A DNA stretch of 13,849 nt, from positions 1-13,849 of the forward strand of contig CANDLP010000019.1 in the NCBI GenBank assembly GCA_947385505.1. The letters are read 5' to 3'. Below the pieces are notes generated by a model. The model worked only from the letters and a program-made list of their open reading frames with translations, made no database searches and had not been told where the DNA came from. The stretch is from an uncultured Clostridia bacterium (GTDB lineage: Bacteria > Bacillota > Clostridia > Oscillospirales > Ruminococcaceae). A program made the position numbers and the translations under genes. Below are positions 1 to 6,150 of the stretch, in pieces (positions within the stretch are counted from its first letter, which is position 1; the number at the start of each line of letters is the position of its first letter).

Positions 1-1
1 T

Positions 2-814
2 TTACAGTTATACCCTCAGTTGAAAACAATAGTATTTATACCCGAAGATCTTTATACTGTAAAAGGTAATCCCGATAAAAGAAGGGAGCTTACCGATGAA
101 ACCGCGGATATGATGAATAAAATACACCATGAAAGAACAGCGGTTTATTTAAGGGCGCTTAAACAGAAAAACACATTTTTGTCCAAAATTACGGACAGTA
201 AAATTACCGAAGATCAGCTTGTGCAGCTTTCAATATGGAATGAGGAGCTGGCTAAAGCGGGTGTTAACGTTATGTGCGGAAGACTGAAATATTTTCAGAT
301 ATTATGTAAATACACCTGTGAATATTACCGGGAGTTAAACAAATCCGGCGAGATACTTGAAATGGAATATATAAGCTCAATAGTCAAAGATACGAATATC
401 GACCTTTCGGATACGGAAGGAGTATATAATATTTATCTCGAACGGCTTAAAAATCACCTTGAAAAAGAAATAATAGTGGGGCATACATTGGTTGGAGTAC
501 ACAGAGACGATATTGAATTCAGAATAAACGGCAAAAAAGCTAAAGATTACGCCAGTCAGGGACAGATAAGGAGTATCGCTGTAGCTATCAGACTGGCTCA
601 GGCAAAAATGTTCGGTGAAAAATGGGGTGAAGAGCCGGTTATAATTTTAGATGACGTTTTAAGTGAGTTGGACGATCACAGGCGTGAATTTATTCTTAAA
701 CATATAGTTAATTCACAGGTGTTTATTACCGGTTGTAATAATAATGATTTTGAAAGCATAGAAAACTCTTTCAGATGGAAGGCGGAGAATGGTGAATTTG
801 AGAAAATAAGCTGA
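2..814 (+). CDS. recF: DNA replication/repair protein RecF (5' end outside window)
   Basis: RecF is an SMC-like ATPase that helps load RecA at single-strand gaps together with RecO and RecR. The reading frame is open from base 2 with no start, so the gene is cut by the window edge. About 100 N-terminal residues, including Walker A, are missing; RecF is normally about 360-370 aa. What remains is typical: the segment TIVFIPEDLYTVKG near the edge, the ABC-type signature SQGQIRS at nt 554-574, Walker B ending LDDV at nt 638-658, and the D-loop SELD just after it. The TTG at position 20 is in frame but is not the true start, because the frame continues upstream with family-like residues (YPQL). 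remB follows 31 nt downstream, as in Bacillus subtilis, which supports the call. Identification is by family motifs and gene order. Confidence 0.95.
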   Translation, partial: LQLYPQLKTIVFIPEDLYTVKGNPDKRRELTDETADMMNKIHHERTAVYLRALKQKNTFLSKITDSKITEDQLVQLSIWNEELAKAGVNVMCGRLKYFQILCKYTCEYYRELNKSGEILEMEYISSIVKDTNIDLSDTEGVYNIYLERLKNHLEKEIIVGHTLVGVHRDDIEFRINGKKAKDYASQGQIRSIAVAIRLAQAKMFGEKWGEEPVIILDDVLSELDDHRREFILKHIVNSQVFITGCNNNDFESIENSFRWKAENGEFEKIS

Positions 815-845
815 AAAATCTTAAGAGGGAGGAATTGTAATAAAA

Positions 846-1082
846 ATGTATATTTCATTGGGCAGTGATGTTGCCGTTCACAAGAATGATATAATAGGAA
901 TATTCGATATTGAGAAAACCTCTGTGGTAAGAAGCGTAAACGATTATTTAAGCGGCTGTCAGAAAAGCGGCGGTATATATTATGTGAGTCTGGATATGCC
1001 GAAAAGCTTTGTGGTATGTGAAGATTGTGTTTACATAACCAATGTAAGCGCGGCAACTTTAAAAAAAAGAGAAAAAATTTAA
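846..1082 (+). CDS. remB: RemB-like regulator (extracellular matrix regulatory protein B, YaaB family)
   Basis: A 78-aa protein of the RemB/YaaB family. Family-like features are the start MYISLGSD, the segment IIGIFDIEK, the central PKSFVV, and the C-terminal S-x-x-TLKKR. In B. subtilis the remB gene lies directly after recF, as here; the related protein RemA activates biofilm-matrix and osmoprotection genes, while the role of RemB is less well defined. The ribosome-binding site GAGGGAGG at 825-832 is strong but 13 nt from the ATG, a little long; no better start exists in frame. The gene is probably cotranscribed with recF. A weak AT-rich hairpin (1082-1087 with 1100-1105) just after the stop may end the transcript. 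The usual next gene, gyrB, is absent. The family call is confident; the function in this organism is inferred. Confidence 0.88.
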   Translation: MYISLGSDVAVHKNDIIGIFDIEKTSVVRSVNDYLSGCQKSGGIYYVSLDMPKSFVVCEDCVYITNVSAATLKKREKI

Positions 1083-1112
1083 TAATGTGAAACTTTTTTC
1101 ATTATATTTTAT

Positions 1113-1141
1113 TTGACTTTTTATATTTTTAGTGATATAAT
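1113..1141 (+). promoter_or_regulatory. Near-consensus sigma-A promoter with extended -10
   Basis: TTGACT (1113-1118), a 17-nt spacer and TATAAT (1136-1141), with TG one base upstream of the -10 hexamer (extended -10). Expected transcription start is about 1148-1149. No protein gene follows for almost 500 nt; the next element in this direction is an intrinsic terminator at 1221-1253, so the promoter appears to drive a short RNA. Confidence 0.8.
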
Positions 1142-1148
1142 GCTTTCA

Positions 1149-1255
1149 GACACCAAATAACACAACAGATTTTTCCCCCTGTTGTTAACGGTGTTTTGTT
1201 TAACATTTTAGATTTCCTAAATCAAAAGGACGGAAAAGCTCCGTCTTTTTGATTT
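1149..1255 (+). ncRNA. Putative small RNA, about 105 nt, downstream of remB
   Basis: The span lies between a near-consensus promoter (1113-1141) and a strong intrinsic terminator (1221-1253). It has no ATG and no usable open frame; the only GTG (1192) gives six codons. The 5' half can fold: CACC (1151-1154) pairs with GGTG (1190-1193), enclosing ACAACAG (1162-1168) paired with CTGTTGT (1179-1185) over an unpaired T/C-rich loop. A pyrimidine-rich loop of this kind is a plausible antisense seed, though that is inference. It does not match a riboswitch, tRNA, 6S RNA or other class that I recognise. It could instead be a degenerate leader, but no gene is positioned to use it. Confidence 0.5.
1221..1253 (+). 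terminator. Intrinsic terminator of the putative small RNA
   Basis: A 14-bp stem: ATCAAAAGGACGGA (1221-1234) pairs with TCCGTCTTTTTGAT (1240-1253), loop AAAGC, with one G-U pair. The 3' arm carries a run of five T and is followed by TTTATAA. It lies about 100 nt downstream of the promoter at 1113-1141. Confidence 0.75.
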
Positions 1256-1555
1256 TATAATGTAAATTTTTGAAAAAAATATAAAAATTTCTATAATATA
1301 ACCGAGTTTAACTATACCGAGCAATGTTCAGGAAGTCAAGAAAAATATTATGATGTTCACAAAAAAGCTGAACCTGAATTTTATTTTCCCAATACAAAGA
1401 GATTTATATTATTTTTAAATAAATGACCGAATAAAATATGGTTTATATAAAAATAGCAAAAAGTAAAATTTCACAATCTCTTCACACATTAAATCTTCAA
1501 TATTGTAAAATTCGCAGATTTTTTCCTTGTAAGTAAAAAAACTTCTTTATTGTAA
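1256..1555. other. AT-rich intergenic stretch with a second orphan promoter-like motif
   Basis: No recognisable gene. A promoter-like pair TTGAAA (1270-1275) and TATAAT (1292-1297) with a 16-nt spacer points right. Downstream are inverted GTTCAG (1326-1331) and CTGAAC (1368-1373), and a 22-codon open frame starting ATG ATG at 1350 and stopping at 1416-1418. Its nearest purine-rich ribosome-site-like sequence, AGGAAG at 1330-1335, is 14 nt away, too far to be convincing. I saw no DnaA boxes (TTATCCACA type) here despite the origin-proximal gene order. Confidence 0.4.
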
Positions 1556-1584
1556 TTGACATTTAAATATCAAAGTGATACAAT
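1556..1584 (+). promoter_or_regulatory. Sigma-A promoter of the lipoprotein gene at 1630
   Basis: A perfect -35 TTGACA (1556-1561), 17-nt spacer, and TACAAT (1579-1584), with TG at 1576-1577 giving an extended -10. The start site should fall near 1591, leaving a leader of about 40 nt before the ATG at 1630. This strongly suggests that the lipoprotein gene is monocistronic and constitutively expressed. Confidence 0.85.
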
Positions 1585-1629
1585 ACATTTTGTAAAAAAT
1601 GAAATTATGATTGATGAAAGGAAAAAGAT

Positions 1630-2244
1630 ATGAAAAAAACTAAATCAGCTCTTGCGGCGGCAGCTTTATCCGTTGTTATGCTTTTCTCGGCTTGCTCAAG
1701 CCCTGTTGAAAAAATAGACTTTTCACACGGAAAAGTTGAAGGCACCGTATACACAAACGATATGATATCGGTAAAGGCGGATTTCGGCGAAGGATGGACA
1801 TATTTTACCGATGATGATCTGGCCGCAGCGTCGGGTATCACCGATTTTTCAAAGGAACAGACCGATAAAGCTTTTACTTCCACTGGCGTCGTTTACGATA
1901 TGTATGCTGCCAATGAGGATAACGAAAACGTAAATATTCTTTTTGAAGATTTGGAATTATCCAATAATAGTTCTCTTGACGAGCAGGGATATATCGACGC
2001 TTCCATGCCTACTTTAAAATCCCAGCTTGAAGCTCAGTTTACGGTTGACAGCATTGATCAGGCTAAGATCACATTTGCGGGAACAGAGTCTCCTTGTGTA
2101 AAGATCGCGCTTGATGTTTCCGGAGTAAAGCTTTATGAGTGTCAGACTTATAAAAAAGCGGGACAGTATATGTGCGTTATAACCGTTACCGCTTTGTCCG
2201 AAGAGGAAGCGGAGAACATATTGGCAAAGTTTACCGCAGCTTAA
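1630..2244 (+). CDS. Secreted lipoprotein of unknown function
   Basis: A 204-aa protein with a lipoprotein signal peptide: a charged start (MKKTK), a hydrophobic core rich in Ala and Val, and the lipobox FSAC with the lipidated cysteine at residue 22, followed by Ser-Ser. The mature part is a soluble, acidic domain without a motif I recognise; its length and alternating polar/hydrophobic pattern suggest one compact beta-rich domain facing the outside. The start is fixed by GAAAGGA at 1616-1622, seven nt before the ATG, and by a strong promoter at 1556-1584. The gene stands alone and ends at a perfect hairpin terminator shared with the convergent ABC transporter operon. Export and lipid anchoring are clear from the sequence; the function is unknown. 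Confidence 0.85.
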   Translation: MKKTKSALAAAALSVVMLFSACSSPVEKIDFSHGKVEGTVYTNDMISVKADFGEGWTYFTDDDLAAASGITDFSKEQTDKAFTSTGVVYDMYAANEDNENVNILFEDLELSNNSSLDEQGYIDASMPTLKSQLEAQFTVDSIDQAKITFAGTESPCVKIALDVSGVKLYECQTYKKAGQYMCVITVTALSEEEAENILAKFTAA

Positions 2245-2261
2245 TTGAATTATACATATAT

Positions 2262-2310
2262 AAAATAACCATTTAAAAAGCAGAAAAGCCGCTTTTTAAA
2301 TGGTTATTTT
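2262..2310. terminator. Perfect bidirectional terminator hairpin between convergent genes
   Basis: A 20-bp perfect stem, 2262-2281 pairing with 2291-2310, around a 9-nt loop. The ends are A4 and T4 and the stem has an internal A5/T5 tract, so a U-rich 3' arm is made in either direction. It sits 17 nt after the lipoprotein stop (+) and 12 nt after the stop of the ABC ATPase (-), and should serve both. Confidence 0.85.
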
Positions 2311-2322
2311 ATTATTGGCGGA

Positions 2323-2982
2323 TTATATTCTACCGTCCGCTATTTTAATTATCCTGTCCGCCTGTACCGCCAGTTCGGGATTATGTGTGATCATTATAAT
2401 GGTTCTGTCGGATTCCCGATGTATTTTCCGAAACAGCTTCATTATCTGTTCGGCGTTGTGGGTATCTAAATTACCGGTAGGCTCGTCGGCTAAAATAAGT
2501 TCCGGATTGTTTATCAACGCTCTCGCTATTGCAACTCTCTGCTGCTGTCCCCCCGAAAGCTGACGCGGAAAGCTTTTCGCTTTATCGGACAGCCCGACCT
2601 TTTCGAGCATTTCCTTTACTCTCCTTTTTCTTTCCGACTTTCCTATACCCGCATATCCCAAAGGCATTTCAATATTTTCGGAAGCGGTACAGTCGTCAGC
2701 CAAGTTAAACGCCTGAAAAACAAACCCGATCTTTTTGTTTCTGAACGCCGCCAATTCCTTAAAAGATTTTTTAAGAATATCCTCCTCATTAAAATAATAT
2801 TCCCCGTCGGTAGGTGAATCCATACAGCCTATTATATTTAAAAGGGTACTTTTTCCCGATCCGGAAGCTCCCGTTATCGCCGCAAATTCACCTTTTTTTA
2901 TTTCAAGATTTATCTCGTCCAAGGCTTTAAAAGTGTTCAAGCCCGTTCCGTAGCACTTTTCGATGTTTCTAAGTTTTATCAT
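2323..2982 (-). CDS. ABC transporter ATP-binding protein (MacB/LolD type)
   Basis: The ATPase subunit of a MacB/LolCDE/FtsX-class transporter, 219 aa, the normal length. All nucleotide-binding motifs are present: Walker A GASGSGKST (residues 38-46), Q-loop with Gln90 (VFQAFNL), signature LSGGQQQR (142-149), Walker B LILADEP (162-168) with D-loop GNLD (170-173), and the switch histidine His200 (ITH). The pattern LSGGQQQRVAIARAL with DEPTGNLD is characteristic of this subclass. It is the last gene of a three-gene operon, 15 nt after the 469-aa permease, with ribosome site AGAGGTG nine nt before the ATG. It should power conformational changes of the two permeases, used in this class for export or mechanotransmission rather than import. 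The substrate is not known. Confidence 0.93.
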   Translation of the reverse strand: MIKLRNIEKCYGTGLNTFKALDEINLEIKKGEFAAITGASGSGKSTLLNIIGCMDSPTDGEYYFNEEDILKKSFKELAAFRNKKIGFVFQAFNLADDCTASENIEMPLGYAGIGKSERKRRVKEMLEKVGLSDKAKSFPRQLSGGQQQRVAIARALINNPELILADEPTGNLDTHNAEQIMKLFRKIHRESDRTIIMITHNPELAVQADRIIKIADGRI

Positions 2983-2997
2983 TATAATTACACCTCT

Positions 2998-4407
2998 TTA
3001 TTCTTTTTTCAGTATTTCGTTCGGTTCCATTTTAAACAGCTTATATAGAGCCGTGAGACTTATAATTATTCCCATGGCGGCGAAAATTAAGGGGAGCAGC
3101 GCCGCAATTCCCATATCCGTTTCAATAGGGACAAAGTTTATTTTTTTGCTAACAATATTAAGTATAATTTCACCGAATATTTCTCCTAAAAGCGCTCCCG
3201 ATAATATTACCGCTTCTATCTCTAAAATTATTTCGATGTATAAATCCTTATAGGTTGCCCCCGTAACCAGCGAAACCGCAAGTTTTTTCTTCCGATTGTT
3301 GAATATAACCAGTATCAGACCTATAAATCCGACTCCCGTTATTATCATGGAAGATACTGCAAGAAAATTAAGCACCTCCGCTAACTGTATCTGACTTTCG
3401 GCGTAATTTTCAAAAATTTCATAGGGAGTATAATAATACGCTTCTAACCGCTTTGTATTGTTGTGGGTTTCCGCTAAATGATCCGATATTTTTTTTATGA
3501 TATTCGGATTTACTTCTCCCGAAAAATTTATCGAAATCAAGTTATAATCCGGAATAATATTCAGATTTTTATCTTTAAAATCCGAACAAAAATCCTCAAA
3601 CAGTTCATAAGGGAGTATTACGGCGCTTTCCAAAGATACCGTATCATCGTTGTAATTGGGGTACCAGGTACAATTATTCCAAAATAATCTATCCGAATAA
3701 TCGTTTTTTATCTCGGAAATCTTTTTCGGTTCATATCCCTTATTCTTAATCCAATTTAAAAACTCGCTTATTTGAACATCTGAATCAAATACGGTATCCC
3801 CCATTTCATCATATCTGTCAGGCAGGTAAGCGGTCTTTTGGGAGAAAAAATCCTTGACATTTTCGTTATAGTAGTTGTTGATAAAATAACCGTCGGTAAC
3901 AAAAAATATGGGAATTTTTTTATAACCGGGTATCACGCCGTCCGTTCGGTTCATATCAAGCTCAGGATCAAGTATCACTCCCATACTTTGCGTATTGGTA
4001 GAAAAAGAAACCGAAATTTTATCGCCGAAGCTGTCTTTTATCCATTGATAATCCCCATATGTAAGATAATAATCATCGGTTATTTTTGCAGAGGACAAAT
4101 ATTCCGATATATCATCATCTTCTTCGATATATATTTCTCCTTGTCCTTCTTTGATCTTTTCAAACTCTTCCTGTTGTTTTCTTATTTCCTCATCGGAAAG
4201 AGCGGAATAATCGGTTTGCATTCTGAAATAGTAGCTGTGAGCCGCTGGGTCGGCTTTCGTCAATCCCAGATTTGTTTTTAAAGACTCGGCAATGCTCCCG
4301 AAGACAAACATCAGTACAAAGGCAACAAGTATCTGAACCGAGAAAAAAATATAGGATTTTTTCTGGCTTCGTATATTTTTCAGTGCATTTAAAATCAAAT
4401 AGCTCAT
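2998..4407 (-). CDS. FtsX/MacB-type ABC transporter permease with large extracellular domain
   Basis: A 469-aa membrane protein with the MacB/FtsX arrangement: one N-terminal transmembrane helix (about residues 20-40), a long extracytoplasmic domain (about 41-343), then three C-terminal helices (about 345-369, 393-417, 432-454). It ends MEPNEILKKE, matching the usual P-x-E-x-L-x-x-E tail of the FtsX permease domain. The extracellular domain is acidic and rich in Tyr and Asp, with a run EEDDD near residues 95-99; I do not recognise its fold beyond the general MacB-core position. Its ATG overlaps the stop of the preceding permease by four bases (ATGA), a sign of translational coupling. The ATPase gene follows after 15 nt. 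The two permeases probably form a heterodimer. The substrate is unknown; antimicrobial peptide efflux or envelope stress sensing are typical for the class. Confidence 0.88.
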   Translation of the reverse strand: MSYLILNALKNIRSQKKSYIFFSVQILVAFVLMFVFGSIAESLKTNLGLTKADPAAHSYYFRMQTDYSALSDEEIRKQQEEFEKIKEGQGEIYIEEDDDISEYLSSAKITDDYYLTYGDYQWIKDSFGDKISVSFSTNTQSMGVILDPELDMNRTDGVIPGYKKIPIFFVTDGYFINNYYNENVKDFFSQKTAYLPDRYDEMGDTVFDSDVQISEFLNWIKNKGYEPKKISEIKNDYSDRLFWNNCTWYPNYNDDTVSLESAVILPYELFEDFCSDFKDKNLNIIPDYNLISINFSGEVNPNIIKKISDHLAETHNNTKRLEAYYYTPYEIFENYAESQIQLAEVLNFLAVSSMIITGVGFIGLILVIFNNRKKKLAVSLVTGATYKDLYIEIILEIEAVILSGALLGEIFGEIILNIVSKKINFVPIETDMGIAALLPLIFAAMGIIISLTALYKLFKMEPNEILKKE

Positions 4408-5519
4408 TCTATAACAAGCCTCCTCCCTTTTAACCTTTTAACCATGGCAAAGGCAAGTATAAGCACGTATAAAAAGCCTATTGCGGCAGTAAAAGCTGTG
4501 GAGCCCAAATCTAAAATAAACGGAAAAACCACAATATCGGGGACATATTTTTGTAAAAACAATATAATACACATATCTATCGCCACCGATATAATCATAA
4601 GCAAAAAAAGCTGTACAAATATGAATCCGTATATTTTCCCTTTTGAAGCGCCTACCTGCATTTTTACCATGTAATTTTTCATATCCGTGTTCAATTTGTT
4701 GATAAGAATATTAAAAATATTCAGAGCCGCGTACAAAAGCACCACCGAAGCGACCGCCAGCATTACGCCAAGAACAAAATACGCGTTTTTAAGGATATTT
4801 TTTAAAGAATCGTTTTCTTTGACTGTGAGGAAGTTTTTGTTTTTTAGTCCGTATTCGTCCGTAAGCTTGTTAAGTATTTCTTTGCCCCTTGTTTCAAGAT
4901 CCGTTCCTTTCGTAAATTGAACGCTGTAACTAATCTGAACCGACGGATAGATTTCGGAAAAAGTATCCAGCGGCATAAGAACCGAGTAATCATACTCTCC
5001 GTAAACGCCTTTTATCAACAGCTTTTCTCCCGTTTCTCCAAGAGTTATGTAATCGCCCGGCATACAGCCCAATTCTTCCTGAAGAGGGAGAGTTATCACA
5101 CATATCCTTTCGTTTCCGTTCAATTCCTCATCGGTCAGAAAATCGCCGTATATCATAGAGTAGCGGACGATATCGTTTATGCCTTCTTTATAACCTACTG
5201 TTTCCGCTTCATAAAATTTATTGTTGAATACGGCAGTATTAAATATTACAAAGCTTCCTTCGCTAATCTGATCTATTTCGGGATAGTCAAGCTTTGCCTT
5301 TCGGGTATCAATGCGGCAATCGCTTCCGTAATCACCTATTATTCCCATCAGCCTGTCCGTATGGAACGGCGTTGAGCCCCATGCTGCTTTGAGCTGCACA
5401 TTTCCGATACAGAAAACCAGCATCGGAAAAAGCATTCCCAGCGCCAGTGAAACTATTACCGCGATATTTACAAATTTGTTTCGGTAAAGGCTTTTAAGCG
5501 CTGTTATTATTGTGTACAT
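4404..5519 (-). CDS. FtsX/MacB-type ABC transporter permease (first gene of operon)
   Basis: A 371-aa protein with the MacB layout: an N-terminal helix (about 17-38), an extracytoplasmic MacB-core-like domain (about 40-245), then helices near 246-269, 297-322 and 336-360, with a basic cytoplasmic tail (KRLKGRR). The segment YMVKMQVGASKGKIYGFI between helices 2 and 3 corresponds to the cytoplasmic coupling region of FtsX permeases, often written as (R/K)-x-x-G-A-x-x-x-x-I. The ribosome site AAGGAGG (5530-5536) is optimal at ten nt from the ATG. The gene heads the permease-permease-ATPase operon. No two-component system or MacA-like adaptor gene adjoins it, so regulation and partner are unclear. 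A candidate promoter lies 190 nt upstream (5707-5735), which would place a hairpin repeat inside the leader. Confidence 0.85.
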   Translation of the reverse strand: MYTIITALKSLYRNKFVNIAVIVSLALGMLFPMLVFCIGNVQLKAAWGSTPFHTDRLMGIIGDYGSDCRIDTRKAKLDYPEIDQISEGSFVIFNTAVFNNKFYEAETVGYKEGINDIVRYSMIYGDFLTDEELNGNERICVITLPLQEELGCMPGDYITLGETGEKLLIKGVYGEYDYSVLMPLDTFSEIYPSVQISYSVQFTKGTDLETRGKEILNKLTDEYGLKNKNFLTVKENDSLKNILKNAYFVLGVMLAVASVVLLYAALNIFNILINKLNTDMKNYMVKMQVGASKGKIYGFIFVQLFLLMIISVAIDMCIILFLQKYVPDIVVFPFILDLGSTAFTAAIGFLYVLILAFAMVKRLKGRRLVIE

Positions 5520-5536
5520 TTAAGTTGAACCTCCTT

Positions 5537-5575
5537 AAAAAATGATAAAATAGCGAAAAAAATGATAAAGTAGCG
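5537..5575. repeat. Imperfect tandem duplication, 19 and 20 nt
   Basis: Two adjacent copies of A6-7 TGATAAA(A/G)TAGCG, at 5537-5555 and 5556-5575. They differ by one A in the A-tract and one A/G change. They sit just upstream of the Shine-Dalgarno of the ABC operon, between it and repeat copy A. On the minus strand they put CGCTA-T-rich sequence in the leader. Confidence 0.7.
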
Positions 5576-5652
5576 GCGAAGCCGCATATGTCTTTTTCGG
5601 TTCCTTTTTGGATACCAAAAAGGAACTGGGGTCCGGGGCAAAGCCCCGAATA
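5573..5652 (+). repeat. Modular hairpin repeat, copy A
   Basis: Three inverted-repeat modules in order: (1) GCGGCGAAGCCGC (5573-5585); (2) a stem of TTCCTTTTTGG and CCAAAAAGGAA (5601-5625, loop ATA); (3) CGGGGCAAAGCCCCG (5634-5648), followed by AATA. The same modules recur in copies B to E. It lies between the ABC operon start and the divergent GH36 gene, with module 1 nearest the ABC operon. If the promoter at 5707-5735 is used, this copy is part of that operon's 5' leader. Confidence 0.85.
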
Positions 5653-5706
5653 TGAACTAAGTTTTATTTTTAATATTGTTATAAATAGAGGATATCCTGT
5701 AATTTA

Positions 5707-5735
5707 AGAATATCATCTGTAAGCTCAATAGTCAA
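5707..5735 (-). promoter_or_regulatory. Candidate promoter of the ABC transporter operon
   Basis: On the minus strand TTGACT (5730-5735), a 17-nt spacer and TATTCT (5707-5712), with TG giving an extended -10. The -10 matches consensus at four of six bases. It would make a leader of about 180 nt carrying the hairpins of repeat copy A and the tandem duplication. Confidence 0.45.
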
Positions 5736-5797
5736 GACTTTGGGAAAATTTGCGGAGTATTGGGAAAAATGGTAAGAAAATTTATAGAAAATATGAA

Positions 5798-5830
5798 AAA
5801 GCGACATAATTTTTATTCTTATGTCGCTTT
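5798..5830. terminator. 12-bp hairpin in the divergent intergenic region
   Basis: AAAGCGACATAA (5798-5809) pairs perfectly with TTATGTCGCTTT (5819-5830) around a 9-nt loop. The ends are A- and T-rich, so it could stop transcription in either direction, yet no gene ends here: it lies between two divergent genes. It may be a relic terminator of lost DNA, an operator, or part of a larger element framed by repeat copies A and B. The rest of 5653-5950 holds only weak promoter-like motifs for the GH36 gene: TATAAT at 5860-5865 and TATACT at 5935-5940, neither with a good -35. Confidence 0.45.
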
Positions 5831-5950
5831 ATGCTCTTATTTTATTTTCGCTTAAAGGATATAATTGTTTCCAGATAGCCCCTAAATTCACAGTTTAAAA
5901 GAAAACACTTAAATGGTCAAATGAAAAGCTTTTATATACTGTTATGTTGT

Positions 5951-6119
5951 GTATTCGGGGCTCTGCCCCGGGCCCCGGTTCCTTTTTGGTGTCCAAAAAG
6001 GTGAACCAAAGGGAATGACGCAAAGCGCCATTCCCTACGCAAACGCTTTTCGGACTTCGTCCAAAATTTTGCTTCGCAAAACCGCTTATTGCTGAAAAAA
6101 ACAATAGCGGCTTCGCCGC
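5951..6119 (-). repeat. Modular hairpin repeat, copy B (long form, inverted)
   Basis: Inverted relative to copy A and longer. Read on the plus strand it has CGGGGCTCTGCCCCG (5956-5970), a stem GGTTCCTTTTTGG / CCAAAAAGGTGAACC (5977-6007), then extra hairpins: AGGGAATG / CATTCCCT (6010-6036, itself containing CGC-AAA-GCG), GGACTTCGTCC (6052-6062) and TTTTGCTTCGCAAAA (6067-6081), and finally GCGGCTTCGCCGC (6107-6119). The extra hairpins use TTC/GAA or AAA loops like the core modules. It ends 31 nt before the GH36 start and would be transcribed in that gene's leader if the promoter lies upstream. Confidence 0.85.
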
Positions 6120-6150
6120 TTTTATTATTATTTTAAAGGACGGTTATAAT

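Noticed and set aside
676..1056. A 126-codon minus-strand frame under recF and remB.
   Set aside because: It overlaps two well-supported genes on the other strand and has no ribosome site or family-like sequence.
1083..1629. Origin of replication in the long AT-rich gap beside recF-remB.
   Set aside because: I found no DnaA-box-like 9-mers clustered here; the usual origin sites flank dnaA, which lies outside the window.
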